Assembly (NCBI GenBank): GCA_020205615.1
Contig: CM035167.1
Coordinates: forward strand, 138,460,568-138,524,567
Length of the DNA: 64,000 nt
Source of the DNA: Panax quinquefolius
Lineage: Eukaryota; Streptophyta; Magnoliopsida; Apiales; Araliaceae
Direction: 5' to 3'
Shown: piece by piece, positions 1 through 13,839 of the stretch
Position numbering within the stretch: the stretch's first letter is position 1
How the letters are laid out: every line of letters begins with the position of its first letter
Translations under genes and position numbers: made by a program
The notes under the pieces: generated by a model
Told to the model about the DNA's origin: nothing
Database searches by the model: none
The model's input: only the letters and a program-made list of their open reading frames with translations

Positions 1-562
1 TACTAAAAAAACGTTCGCATATATAGTATATATAGTTCAATGAAAAGTGAGCTTAATTTTTGTGTTGTGTCTGTAGCTTCTAAAGTTTTATTCGTATTCG
101 AGTAACCAAATTTATCATGAAATGAGTAGAATAATATGAATGTTTTCAATATATATAAAATCTCATGCCACAATAATTTAATGAAATAATGAGATTTCCT
201 CTTGTTCATGAAAAAAGAGGGAGAGGCTGTACACATGGAGCTAATTAACAATTAATATAAACTACAAGATATATTAGAAGTATACAAAAGTGTATCAGAA
301 TCTTGGTAAAAAGTATATTAAAGTCTGTCACTTATTTCATAGTCTATAAAAGTCATTTTAAAAAAGTCTTTAAAGTCTTTAAAAGTCATTAAAATTCATA
401 AACTCTACAAAAGTCTGTTACTTAAAAAAAATCTTTAAAAATCTTAATTCAATACACCCCCTTTAATATCCTCTAGGTGTTATAAATTTGGGAGTCTATA
501 ATCTTATTGTGGACTATGTTTAAACATTTCATGCTTCATTTATTGCTTTCTCCTTTGTGCAG
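1..562. other. Intronic or upstream sequence of COG3; AT-rich repeat
   Basis: No coding exon is recognisable before the exon at 563. COG3 proteins have roughly 90 residues ahead of the first visible exon, and none of that sequence can be read here, so the gene starts left of the window. Bases 300-440 hold many copies of short words such as AAAGTC and AAAAGTCT in AT-rich DNA, followed by CAATACACCCCC near 450. This resembles the ends of common plant MITEs, but I cannot define its borders. Confidence 0.4.
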
Positions 563-3500
563 TTTTACAACTGGTTTATAGATCTTGAAGCGGCAATGAA
601 ATCAGAGGTTAGGATAGTAATAACAATCTTCTTTTGACATATTTAGCATTAGTGCAATTGTGATAGTGATTCCTGTTACCTCTGATTTTACTTATTTGCA
701 TAGACAGAAGAGAAGTATCAGCACTATGTAAACACTTTAACAGAGAGGATACAGACATGTGATGGTATACTTCAGCAGGTAACAATTTCCCCAACAAATC
801 ATTCCTGTTCTAAATTGTGTGGTGAAGTATTACCATTATAATTTCCTTGTTATAACTGAATCTGGCTGAACAATTGTCTGCAGGTGGATGAAACCCTTGA
901 TTTGTTTAATGATTTACAGATGCAACATCAAGCAGTAGCTACCAAAACAAAAACTCTTCACGATGCATGTGACCGATTGGTATGACTCTCTCTTTTCTTG
1001 TTAGTTTGTTAAATCATCTAGTTGAGTACTGTACCAGGAAAAAGAAAGAAAACCTTAATTTTATATAGGTTTTTTTTACCAAGTCCTGAAGCTTTTGCAT
1101 GGACCTCGCCAGCCATAACTTTGTACAATGTAAAGGCTTGGAACTTTGGTGACTCTAGACATGATCTATTGACTTTTTAATGATGTTTAAACTCTAATGA
1201 CTTTTATAATCGGAAAGTTGCTCACTTAGAGTGTTTTCTTTTTTCCACTTGTTATAGGGTGGAACTCCTTGGCTCTGCTTGTATTCTCTATATCAACTAA
1301 TATTTTTTTCCAAATCTAAAAAATCAAATTGTAAAACATAATCATTAAAACTTATTTTGATTGGTAGGATGGAAAAAGTATCTGTACTTAAACTAAGCTA
1401 GATTTTTTGAGACTTGTCAGCAAATTTTATGGTTTATTAGAGAGGAAATAAATGATTGTACTCTGTTGATAAGTTAAAGTAATTAGTACAAACCCATGTA
1501 AATTCGTTTGCTATTTGGCTCCTACACCATTTAAGCAAGCCGCATTTGTGTCAAACATTATTGTGTAGAATTATTTGTTAGTTTATTTAGTCTGTTCTTG
1601 ATTTTTTCTTCAATGTTTGGCTCTGGCAGTTCTGCCTTACAAGTCAAGATGCAAAGATTAACATTTAATTGAGATATTACATTTAACCCCCCTTATGTAA
1701 CAGAATGATATTTGCACAATGTCAGATCAGTGTTTGAATCATTTTGACTTCTTGTTTGTCTTATAAAAAATTGCTTATTTCTGTCACAGCTAATTGAGAA
1801 GCAAAGACTGATTGAGTTTGCAGAATCACTTCGCAGTAAGCTCAACTACTTTGATGAATTGGAGAATGTAAGGTTTGAAAGCTATGTTACCTAGAATAAT
1901 ATGTACCAAATATTCCTGTGTATATGTGAACTATCTGCCCTACTATTAATTGATTTGTGTTGTTTAAATTTCAAGCAGAATGTAAGTATGTGCCTTTCAC
2001 ACATTTATTTGTATTAAAACAGATTTTTTATCTGAACGACTTTCAACCACAGTTTAAGGTAATGTCATCAACACTAAAATTTATGCCCTTGACAACATTA
2101 AGGCATTGGGGATTAAAATCAGTGAAGCACAAATATCCTTTCTTTTATGATCCATAATTTTTAAATACTCCTTCCATCCAAGTTTGCTTGTCCTAATTTC
2201 CTTTTTAGTTTGTCCAAATCTATTTGTCTTCTTTCCATTTTAATACTATTTTTGACCTTATTTTTCCAACGCTACCCTTATTTACTTTATTAAAAAAGTT
2301 CATTGAAAAAACATGACATACATTGAAAAAAGTAACACTACTAAATTTGACATGACAACCACTCCTTTTTTCCCCTTGCCTTCTCTCTCCTCTATTTTAA
2401 TATTCCAAGAAAGAGAAAGAAAGAGTTAGGAGATTAATTAAAACAAATTAGATAATAATAGAGTAGTTAAGATGGTAGAGATAATTTTTTTTCTTAATAG
2501 GCGTGTATTTCAAACTAGGACTAGTAAAATTGGAGAGAATCATAAAAGATGTACAAAATGGAAGAACAAAACTAGTGGGTTTCTTACTTTTTAATTTGAT
2601 TAAGCTATGGATTTTTTTGGCGGGTGGATTTGGCATGTGCTTAAATGATGCGGAGAGAGTAACCCGTAACATTATATTGGCAAGGGATTTAGAAACAGTC
2701 TGTCATTTTTTGCTGGGAGCTGGGGGATGCCTTACTCTGTGAAAGAAATTATTTCTTGGGTTAGCGAGCAGATTAAAAAAAGATAGGATGTGTCCCGTTT
2801 TCTTGATGTGGTCAATACAAGGGGAGAAAATGCTGGTTTAATGGGGTCAAGTCTCTATTTGTAGTTGGGATGTTCATTCATTTGTTGGTTTGGAATATTA
2901 CGTCAACATCAACCAAACCTGGCCTCCTTGGTTTGGGAAAAAATACAGTCAATATTTAACACAGCCAAACCTTTCCGCATATAATTGGATTAGTTTGTAT
3001 TTGTTTCCTCGGTTCAATTATTAACTCAGTCCGCCCAGGCCTGCAAGACTTGGATACTTTGACAGCCCAACCAAAGAGGTTTAGGCTACAATTTGATGAC
3101 AGTCAACATATGTAAGTTCTGCCAAAAGGATGGTCTCATATGGTAAACAAGGGGGGGATCCGTACTCTTTAAACACTATGTTGGTCAGAAAAATGAGCTA
3201 TGTGCTTGGCATTTTACAAGGGGAAGAGACAATCCTTCCATCGTAGTACTAATGTACAAACTCCTCATTTGTCCCACATCGAATCAAAAACACTTCTCCT
3301 CACTTCATCTTCCTCAACTACAACAACCAAGAATACACATTCTTGTAATGGTTAGCCGAAAAATTTCAGGCATTCTGAAGACGTGGAAGAATATCTTTTA
3401 GAAAGAAAGACATGATAAAAGCTAATTACTTGACATACTATTTAAACAAGTTTCACCAACTAATTTTTTTGGGTAAATAAGGACTTCTCTAGGGTGCTAT

Positions 3501-6500
3501 TGCCTTTTCTGGATATCCTAGATGTTTTCTTTTCTTTTTTTTCCCACTCAGCTAGATTTTAGTAGGCCTTGGCACAGTGAGGGCTTCTCCCTGGAGCATA
3601 GAATATTTTGTTTATTAGCTGTCTCCATTGCAGTTGTGGCGGCTGTTAATAATACTTTCTTATAGAGATAATTGGTAGGTTCATATAACAGTCTAAAATT
3701 ACAATCTAGATGTCATAAATTCTATCATCTGTAAAAAGGTCAACTGGGTCTTCCAATTGACGTGTTATAAAGTTTACATCAATCTCTCTCAAGTTTTGTG
3801 GACATGGTCTCCATCAAAATCTTTAGTGAAAAGAAAAAAAGATAATAAAGTCGAGAAATTTAGATAGATCCGCTAACATAATCTATCATTGTTCTTAAGC
3901 AATATATAGTATAACGCTGATGAAGCCTCCATTTGTCTAGTTGGATTTATAATGGTAATATTTCGCAAGTGGTGGTGCATTACTTGGCCTTTTACAGTTT
4001 TACTTTACCTTTACTTCTGAAGCTCTGAATGAACCTTCTTATACCATTTAGCATTATTGAGAAAACTTCACCTATATGGCTATATATGATAATTTTCATG
4101 CCAGTGGACGACTGTAACTTCATGGTTACCTGTGTGCAGGTTGCTAATAGTTTTTATTCTCCAACCATGAATGTTGCAAATGGGAACTTTCTTCCACTAC
4201 TCAAAAGACTTGATGAATGCATATCGTGAGTATTCAATTCCTAGACCAATTATTATGATTTATCTGAGCTTTGACATCTGACTTTACAGTTAAGACATTG
4301 CTAATATACTACTGTTACTAGATATTACTCCCTCCGTCCCAAAAGGATGAGTACAGTACAATTTGCACACATTAAGAAAAATAAAAATAGAGAAAAGACC
4401 TTAAAAAAGTTTCAAATTTTATCCTTAGTGGTCCCACAAGATTATATAAAGTGATGAGTACTTTTATTTTTTTTATACTAATGTACCCCACTAAATGACT
4501 TAGTTACCCTTCACTTTATGTACTTTATCTCATCTTTTTGGGACAAAAATATGCATACATTTAGTCATCCTTTTGCTTTTGGGGACGGAGGGAGTATAAT
4601 TAAATGTCCGATCCATTATTAGTGTCTTTGAGATTTTACACTTCCTAACTCGTGTTCATGGATGATACTAGATTTTTATGTACAGAGCTACCCTATATAA
4701 AATTTGTGCTCATCTTTCTGCTGAATTTCATGTATCTGTTTTCCTGTGTTGGGTTTAGGTATGTGGAAAGTAATCCTCAGTATGCCGAATCTAGTGTATA
4801 CTTGGTCAAATTTCGGCAGCTTCAGGTACTTAAAGAGTATACATTTACAACTTATTAAGTGCTTGATGCCTTGACGGCAAGCCATTATTCTTATAATTGG
4901 GTATCTTCTTCTAAAATATGTTGGTTCAATGCATGGCACAGTCTCGAGCCCTTGGTATGATTCGTTCTCACATACTTTCAGTTCTGAAAAGTACTACTTC
5001 TCAGGTAAATTCACCCTACTGGATATAGACTTTTGTTTTAGTAAAAAATTGGAAATGTTTGTCAATTGGTTCTCGTCTCCTTAACCAGGTCCAGGCAGCA
5101 ATGTTGAGCAGTGGTAGCAACAAAGCAACTGTTTCTGAGGGTGTAGAGGCATCAATCATATATGTTCGCTTCAAGGCAGCAGCAAGTGAGGTATTATTTC
5201 TTTGTATCTCTTGCATTAGCTAAAGCTATAATGCTATGGGAATTTGAGGAAAAATTACTAGCTAGAGCAGTGAGGAGAGTGGGAGCATGAATAGTTAGAA
5301 AGTAGAAACTGAATCTATGTAGCCACATGGAGTTGGGATCACATGGAACAATATGATTTTGGTATTATAGACAAGTCTTATAATTGTGTGGTTTTGCAGC
5401 TGAAGCCAGTGTTGGAGGAAATTGAAAGCAGATCTCAAAGAAAAGAATATGTTCAAATTCTTGCAGATTGCCACAAACTATACTGTGAACACCGGCTCTC
5501 CTTGGTGAGCTGATGACTTGTTATCTTTATGTACTTATATATTTTACTTTAGTTAGTCTACAATCTTCATTATTATTTTTAGCTCTCTGGTTGATTTGTT
5601 TGCTGTTAAACCATTTTACTGTTTATATTTTCTTTTATCTAGATAAGAGACATTGTGCACCAGCGGATTTCAATATTTGCCATGAAAGAGGCTTTGCCAT
5701 CATTGACTAGATCTGGATGTGCATACCTAATGCAGGTGATCTTGATGTAGCTTATTTAGTATTTCGGAAATGAAGGTTGTTATGTGTGGGACTCATATTT
5801 ATTGGATTTATTTATGATACTTAAGGAAGGTAGGTTTGAACCTTCAGTTTATGTATGGGGTCACCTGTCCATTTTGTTTTCTCTGAACATTGGAAGTGAT
5901 GGACCATGAAATAGATGCACATTATTTTTTTTTATCTTTTTGTGCTTATCTTTATATGTTTCCCAAAATAATGTGATCTGTACATATTTATTGATTATTG
6001 GCAACTACTCAGTTTCATTCTTTTACTTATGATTTTGTTTGTGTTGGAAGCATCCACATCGGAGGAAATAGATATAGGATTGAATATCTAGGTTTTGAAG
6101 TGCTTGAGACATTCTTTCTAAACAATTTAAGAATTGCAGGTCTGTCAGCTTGAGCACCAACTATTTGATCATTTTTTTCCATCGTCTTCCGAGGATATTT
6201 CAAGTTTGGCTCCTTTAATAGATCCTCTGTAAGTTCTCTCGATTGTCTTGTCAAGTCTTTCGTTTCCCTCTTTTATATAATTTCCCCTTTTTCTCCGTAT
6301 CCTGCTTTGCTGTTAAGTGAAATTTTGTTGTTCACCCCTGATAATTTACATGCATATTTGTAGTGTAATAATATATGTTAAACATAAACAAAGTTGGACC
6401 CTTTGTGTAAAAAGTTTATTGAAGCTATCACTTGGGCCAAAGATGAACCTTCATGGTTACTTTAGATTTTTGTAGCTTGTCCTTTAGAGCTTATCAAGGT

Positions 6501-9500
6501 GTCTTTCTTTGTTTAAATATAGTTAGAACTCACCATCTTCTGTCAGTCAACAAGGAGAAATAGTGGTCACTAAGAATGCATTATATCACTAAAATTTGAC
6601 AGTATTACAGCTAAAATAATCAAAAGTGACATAAAGTACAATGTGCACTTGGATATTTTTTAGATTTTAGTTGTTAGAGATTTTTCTTGACTACCAGATA
6701 CCGACAATCTTAGATATGTCAACTAACTGATCAAGTGTTAACCTTTTATTCTCATCCTATACCAGCTTTTGGTTGAAATATGCAGTCCATTTTATTTAGT
6801 ATTCCTTTCACAAACATAAATTCAATCATTCCTTTTAAACTTCTAAGAACTTGGCTAGTTGAGCTTGGCTGTCTTGTTAGGTTCCACTTTATTTTTATGT
6901 CTTATTCTCATTGTGGTGGTTAACTTATTTTGCAGGTGTACCTACTTGTATGATACATTGCGCCCAAAACTTATACATGAAACAAACATTGATACTCTGT
7001 GTGAACTTGTGGATATACTTAAAGTTGAAGTCCTAGGAGAACAACTCAGTAGAAGAAGAACGGAATCATTAGCTGGATTACGTCCTACATTAGACAGAAT
7101 TCTAGCAGATGTTCATGAGAGGTTAACCTTTCGTGCTAGAACACATATCCGTAATGAGGTAGATATTGCACATCAAAATTAATTTTTTTTATCTTTGATA
7201 TTGTAGTCTATTTCTCAGCTTTCAGATGACTTGTTAGCTAGAGATAGTATTAACTTCTTCTGGGATATGATCAATCATTATGTTGCTGCCTAGAGCTTAT
7301 CATTTATTTATTAGTTTTTGGAGCTCATGTCATGTTGAAGGGGACCAATGTAGTTGTTGGTCTTTTTATGTCTTGGTTGAGGCATTGAAAGTTTTCTTTC
7401 CTGTTCTAATGGAAAGATATATGATCATTCTTGATCATGTTAAGGCATTACAAAATTTCATTGGTTTATGAGTAGGTGCATTATATATTTATCCACATGT
7501 TATATTTGATAGCTTCAAAACTTGTGGAATATTCCTATTGATGTATTCATCAATCATGACGGCGCAATCAAAGTTATTTACACTTTTGCTACTATATATA
7601 ATTATTTAGGAGAAAAACAAGCTCACATAGTTGGCATAAGACTTATTGAGTTGACTTCGGTTATATAAAGTGGGACACTTGTGCTTACTGAATATTTCAG
7701 ATCTGTTTCCCCTGATTGTGATGTGGGTTCGAGCCTCGCCCACATTGATTTTACCCCTACTCCAAATTTTAATATCCCTGGGTGACAATATTTAAAGGAA
7801 GTTGAAACAATTTACTATCAGCGTTAACATTTAATATAAATGATAAACATTTAGAATTCCAATACATCTGGTCATTATTCCAAATATCCAATATAATTTT
7901 CGTGAGAGATGATATTTGTTAACTTGTATCCATTTGGGATTTAGTCGCACGCATGTAGGGAATGCATGCTTTTTATCATAGCTGTAGTGATCAAAACTAC
8001 TAATCCTCCAAAAAGTGTTGTTGTTTCATCATGAATTTTCTTTTATCATTCTTAGATTGCAAATTACATTCCTTTCGATGAAGATCTGGATTACCCTGCA
8101 AAGCTGGAGCAATCAGCTGAGGTGAAATCAGAAATTACTTCTGTAAGCCATTTACCTTTCTAGGCATGTTTATTTTGTTTGGAAACTTTTCTTTGCCCGT
8201 GCAAAAATGTTATTAGTGTTGACTCGATAGATGATTTTCCTACCATTTTGGACACATTAGTATGCTACTTTGATTTTATAGGGTTTTTGCAAGTTGAACT
8301 ACCCATATCATATATTGGTTGTGGTCTAAGGAGCAGAACTTGCTCTTTTTAGAAATCCATGCAACTTCATGAACTAATTCATTGTTACACCAAATTGCAG
8401 GATGATCAAAGTCCAGATGTTTCTAAAATGTGGTACCCTCCGCTTGAGAAAACTCTGTCATGCCTTTCAAAGTTGTATCATTGTTTGGAACAAGAAGTTT
8501 TTACTGGTTTGGCACAGGTAATTAAGTACTTTCTTCGTGGACTTCTCTTGTAAATTTCAGGCATGCTTTGTATCGCATTCTTTACCCATTTTGGAGCACT
8601 CAATCTTGCTTTCTTGATCTCTCAACCAGGAGGCAGTAGAAGTTTGCTCCTTATCCATCCAAGTAAGATATCATGGAATTCCCTAGTTCTAAAAGCCCAT
8701 ACTTCTTACATTTTGGGTTTGTAATTCACATCTATATGATTTATATTGCTTTACTAGATTTGTGCCTTAATAAAGTAACGGAATCCTTAGTGCTGCTATA
8801 ATTTCGTTGTTCTATATGTCTGATGCAGAAAGTAAGCAAACTTATTGTGAAAAGATCGTCACCTATGGATGGGCAACTTTTCCTTATTAAGCATCTTCTT
8901 ATCCTTAGGGAGCAGGTTTTACGCATTCTTAATCTTGTTGAGTACTGCAAATCTGCAATAATTTTTATATAATGATTAATTATGGAACTTCCCTTTCCAG
9001 ATTGCACCTTTTGATATAGAATTTTCAGTTACGCACAAGGAGCTTGATTTCTCTCATTTATTGGTTAGTAACCTTGAAGCTGATTTTCTCTTTCATATAA
9101 GTGTACTTGTTCATGTTACAATGCATTCATTTTGCGATGCAATTGCTAATCTTTGGATGAAACTGTTGTGTTAAAGCGCAATATTTAACATACTACATGT
9201 GAAATAACTTCTTGCATGTATCAATTTCTGGTTTATTTGACATAGAATTCTACGATTTTTTGGCACAGTATATTTATGAAAGAAAAAGAAAATTAAGAAA
9301 TGCATGCAGGACATAAATGGAATCTGAGTCATTTCTCATTGGATTTAGAGGTTGATCCTCTTGGACTTCATCTAGCCCCCTCTTCAAAACTCTAAAGTAA
9401 AACAATCTGATTTGATTGTTTTGTTCAGGGCTTGTCTCATTTTTTCGTCCTGTGTGTTTACATGTTGGAGTCAATAGAATCCAAAATCTGTAGATGACCC

Positions 9501-12500
9501 AATTCTTAGCAATGTTCAAGTCATGCTTACATATGCTGTGAAACAATAAACTACAGATACCTTTTTGATGATCCTAAGCAATGCATGAAAACAACCTAAA
9601 GGTTGCGGCTTTCAAATCAAATTGTACTCTAATCTTTAAAATAGTGTTGTATGATCTACTCCACCCATTACATGCTTGGAGCACCCTTCATCAAGAAATA
9701 CCAGACCTTTTAGTGGACCTCCTTTTCTTTTCATGATGAACTTAAGTATATGGCCAGTTTAACTGCCCAAGTCAGCAAAAGCTCATCTCTTTGCAGATTT
9801 AAAAGATGAAACAGTTTACCAAGAGTGATAGACTACTGTGCTCAGTTAGCATATAATCTCGAAGATATTTTTACACTTTACTAATTCTAACAATGTATAA
9901 AATAGAATTGGAACAACGAATGTGAACAATGTTAGAGGTGCTTGTCCTAGATAGAGAAACCATTTTGCTTTGTTGCGTTTACTGTAGATATATAATTGTT
10001 AGTTATATTAACTATTAAACATCCATTGCCAGGATCATTTAAGAAGGATTCTTAGAGGTCAGGCTTCACTATTTGATTGGTCAAGATCAACGTCTTTGGC
10101 AAGGACCCTATCTCCCCGAGTTTTGGAAAGTCAAATTGATGCCAAGAAGGTATTTGGTTTCTATTTAATAATGTTGTATTCTTACGTACCCACTTGTATT
10201 TCTCTTAATTAAACTTTTCAATTATGGATATGTAAATGGATGAAATGTTCTGATTCTCTGAACTAATCCCACTAAGCTTATGTTTGAAAAAGAAAAAGGA
10301 AATTGATCATAACTTGAAAAGGAAAATATATATATTAAGATTTTGAAGTTGAGTTTAACGTTTTACTTGTCAAAAAAAAATGGAAAAAAAGAAGAAAAGA
10401 TTTCGAAGTTGTGATGAATCTTATGCACACCAATTCTTGACCAGCTATTGCAGGAAGCTGAGAGGGATAGCCTAACCACCAACCTAATTCTGAAATTTTT
10501 AATAGAAAGGCTCCGCTTTTAAACCTGAACCTACTTACAGACTTCAAATATGTTCTTCTTTTAAGGATCTAAAAACTATTTACTACAAAGAAAATGATTG
10601 AAAATCCTCGTTTACTAGGGTAGGGGTCATATGGATCCAGGTTATACAAGAAACATGAGGGTTTCTTGAATCTATCATATCGAACCAATATGGAGCGCAT
10701 ACAAAACCTGCGGTTAAATTTACTGTCAATACCTCGATGAATTGTTTGTGCGTGTCATGGCAGGGTGGTTTCCTAAGCTTTTGTAAATGCTACTTTTCCA
10801 TAATTAAGGGTAGCTTCGGGCTCATGTGGTGTATTTAACCGTGGCACATTAATGAATCTCTAAACTATTTGAAAAAATCAAATAAAGAAAAAAAAACACC
10901 AATTTATATGTGTCTGTGAATGGAAATTAAGACATGACATTTTCCTTCGATATCATGGCCACAAACTTGTATGAATTGTTACCAACTTACCATTTATGGA
11001 TCCAACCCTTCCCATAAAGATAATTTCATTTTATAGTGTAACATATGAATGGCTTTTATATTTTCGCAGGAACTGGAGAAAAGCCTCAAGGCCACTTGTG
11101 AGGAGTTCATTATGTCTGTCACTAAGCTTGTTGTGGATCCCATGCTTTCCTTTGTTACTAAGGTTTGTTTCCTTTCATTTATAAAAAATATAAAGTTCAA
11201 CAACCTATTGATATTTGTCAAGAGAATCTTTATTAACAAATTGGGAGACCAAGCAGCTTGATATAGACTTGCATTGAACGATTACAAGTAGCTCTAGCAA
11301 ATTAAGAATTATCATTTGGCATATCTCCCATCTTTTAAGAATTGGGTATGAAGTGACCCAGATTTTTCTCATTATATCTGCTTAACAATAAGTACATAGG
11401 TCAACCCTGGAGAGCAGCTATAAACTTAATGCTAAATATTTGTCAGACTCAGAGAACTATATTACAGTACATTTGATTTCTTTTTTTAGAAAATCTCTTT
11501 GCCACTTACAACCATAACAATTTTTAAAGGTGACAGCGGTAAGAGTTGCACTGTCTTGGGAACTCAGAATCCAAAGCTTGATTCTGTAATGGCAAAACCA
11601 CTCAAAGATCAAGCTTTTACTACACCAGATATGGTTGCTGAAATTGTTAAGAAGGTATGTTTTGTTAATTTATTTGCTTTATAGTTGGTCTATCATGCAG
11701 ACATGTTTGCCAAGGAGAAGGTTAAGTCTTTTCCTTATTTTTTGGGGTGATAGTAGTTTAATTCCTCAAAGGAAAGTTTAATAGACCATTCTGAATCTGA
11801 TACAAGACCCAGCATGAGTTTGTCATATGCTTCCCAGAGCTAACATTGCTTTCATCATCCATTCATTTGTTTTGTGACTAAAAAATTGATAGGGCTTGAA
11901 CAGTTCAATCAGCTTGCTAGGTTTCTTATAGCCGTGCGGCTTTTGGGAAAAACTCCATGTAGCCCGAAAAATCTAAACAGAGACACAGGGTTAAGTTTAC
12001 TGAGCCAAGTCTGAACAACCACATCTGCGGCACTTATTATACCCCCAAGTGGAAATAGCTATTGTCTTTTTGTTAAATTTTAAGTGGCTATTGGGTTTTA
12101 ACTTTTTTATTATGTATGACTGCCTTAGCTCTCAGATTGTGGAGATTATTTTTGTTGCATTGTTCGTACTTTCATGTCCACAGGTTGTGAAAGGCTTAGG
12201 ATTTTGAAGGCAAGTTTATTTTGTTGCTATTTTGTCAGGTTGTTAGAGGTTTTCCTTTAGGTTTGTTTGGGGTCTACCGGTCTGGTCACAAGTTAGGGTT
12301 GGCAATTTGTAACACGATAGGGTAACACAACGTGAACAAAACATATAATAAGATGGTTACTATTAAATATATATGGTTTTCGTATCATTAACGAGTCGGC
12401 ACGTTTAACACAAAATTTAAAAGTGTTGAACGCATTATAAACGGGTTGACACGTTTTACATGATTATACCTATTTATTTAGAATAATTATAAAATAAATA

Positions 12501-13839
12501 TAATATAACGTTATAAATCACCTTAATTGTTAAATTTTAGCTTTCTTACTTAGTTTAAGAACCATGTTAGGTTGTATTTTGTTAAATATATCTTATTATG
12601 ATAAACAAAATAAGATATTTTTAATTTTTAAGTAAATTGTGTAGTATTTTTATATCATATTATGATAAACAAATTAAGATATTATTTAATCATTTAGTAA
12701 ATTGTGTAGTATTTTTTATTTTTGAATTTTAATTTGTGCACTAAACAGGTTTAAGTGGGTTGATACATTTAACACGACAAATAAATAGGTTAGTGTAGTC
12801 TGCAGAATTTTGACATGATTAATTAAATGGCCCGTGTTAGTGTTAACCTATTTAATGGAATAACTATGATCTGCCCCAACACAAATTCGCCTTACACGAC
12901 ACGATTGCAAGCCACATAGATAATCATTTTGCTAATTGAATTAAACTCGTATACCAGCAAGAACAAGAATTAAGAAGAACATAGAAAACATCTGCAGAGT
13001 GATAATACCTGATTCAACTCGGCTCAATCAAGAGTGACTGAAATAATCAAGCACACATTTATCTTACCATGCTTTTGTTTTATACTTATGGTTTGAAAGT
13101 AGTGCTGTGCATACTGCTTTTTCTGTACTGTAGGATAACATCATGATCAATTTTCCACAATTTCATTCTGAATTGGATGAAAATAGGCCTTACATGTTGC
13201 TACCTTCTACAGTTTATCTTATTATGTATGACCTTCTGAAACAGGTCAGTGCTGCTGTTCAGCAAGAATTGCCAAGAGTAATGGCAAAAATGAAGCTTTA
13301 TCTTCAAAATTCGTCAACCCGTACAATACTATTCAAACCAATAAAGTAAGTCTTGCGAAATTATGTTTTAATTACCAAGTTGCTGATTACCCATTCACTT
13401 TTCCACATCTGTAGCATATAATCTTGCCTTTAATTTGTTTTCAGTTTACTCGTGTGTGTTTCTTTTGGTTTTTCGGTAACATGAAATATAGTTTTGGCTT
13501 CTTGTGTTTGGGATCGTTGCCAGAATCATCTTTTTTCCGATACTTGAAATATAGTTTATATAGTTGTTCGGTTCCATGCTTGCATTAAAATTTAATCCCA
13601 TGTAATCCTTGATATCATTGGGTCTTTGGGCATTAAATTCTACCACCAGCACCACGTTCATGAAATTTTGAAATAGTAATTATTTTTCTGTATTCTCCTT
13701 ATGCAGAACTAATATTGTGGAAGCTCATATTCAAGTACAATCGCTTCTAAAGTCGGAGTATTCATCTGAAGAAGTAAAAAGCATTATCGATATGGTCTCC
13801 ATACAGGATCTGCAAGCACAGCTTGACAACCTCCTATAG
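563..13839 (+). CDS. COG3: COG complex subunit 3 (COG3/Sec34-like), 5'-partial
   Basis: COG3 is a lobe A subunit of the conserved oligomeric Golgi complex, a peripheral membrane tether for retrograde vesicles within the Golgi. Exons with GT-AG borders: 563-607, 704-778, 884-979, 1790-1867, 4140-4225, 4759-4825, 4942-5004, 5089-5190, 5400-5504, 5643-5735, 6140-6228, 6936-7158, 8056-8142, 8401-8517, 8630-8662, 8829-8915, 9001-9063, 10033-10149, 11070-11162, 11530-11654, 13245-13345, 13707-13839 (TAG). They give about 693 codons against roughly 780 in plant COG3. Recognisable stretches are [114 protein letters not shown] and [10 protein letters not shown]. Phases agree at every junction except in exon 11530-11654, where one base appears to be missing near 11555. 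The missing N-terminus is outside the window. Identity rests on remembered family similarity. Confidence 0.93.
1868..4139. other. Large COG3 intron
   Basis: This 2.3 kb intron separates the exons ending ELEN and starting VANSF. A Stowaway-like end (CTCCTTCCATCC) lies near 2167 without a clear partner. The open frame at 2503-2742 has no recognisable domain and no coding-like flanks, so I do not call it a gene. The rest is AT-rich with nothing I can identify. Confidence 0.6.
4328..4594. mobile_element. Stowaway-like MITE in a COG3 intron
   Basis: The ends are CTCCCTCCGTCCC and its inverse GGGACGGAGGGAG, flanked by TA at 4326-4327 and 4595-4596. A 267 bp non-coding body with 13 bp terminal inverted repeats and a TA target duplication is diagnostic of Stowaway (Tc1/mariner-type) MITEs. 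The body words AAAGGATGAGTACAGTACAA resemble those of the MITE at 62702, so the two look like one family. Confidence 0.85.
6229..6935. other. COG3 intron, about 0.7 kb
   Basis: AT-rich intron between the exon ending LIDPL and the exon starting CTYLYD. It begins GTAAGT and ends TTGCAG. I see no repeat, RNA gene or conserved reading frame in it. Confidence 0.6.
7159..8055. other. COG3 intron with an isolated tRNA B-box-like word
   Basis: About 0.9 kb of intron. GGTTCGAGCC at 7726-7735 matches the internal B box of tRNA genes and tRNA-derived SINEs. No A box at the usual spacing and no acceptor stem could be found, so neither a tRNA nor a SINE is called. Nothing else is recognisable. Confidence 0.4.
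9064..11069. other. Two long COG3 introns flanking exon 10033-10149
   Basis: Introns 9064-10032 and 10150-11069 flank the exon coding for [18 protein letters not shown]. Both are AT-rich. The small reading frames in them (for example 9274-9546 and 10335-10547, minus strand) show no similarity I recognise, and I see no repeat borders. Confidence 0.5.
12295..12920. mobile_element. Possible MITE-like repeat in a COG3 intron
   Basis: The intron 11655-13244 contains an AT-rich block. It opens with GGGTTGGCAATTTGTAACACG and closes with ACACGACACGATTGCAAGCC, whose reverse complement begins GGCTTGCAATCGTG. The ends are therefore roughly inverted. The words AACACG and GGGTTGACACG recur inside. No clear target duplication was found, so class and borders are tentative. 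Confidence 0.35.

Noticed and set aside
2503..2742. A 79-codon frame in a COG3 intron
   Set aside because: No recognisable domain, and it overlaps an equally long frame on the other strand; typical chance ORF.
7726..7735. tRNA-like B box GGTTCGAGCC
   Set aside because: No A box, anticodon arm or acceptor pairing could be found around it; at most an eroded SINE fragment.
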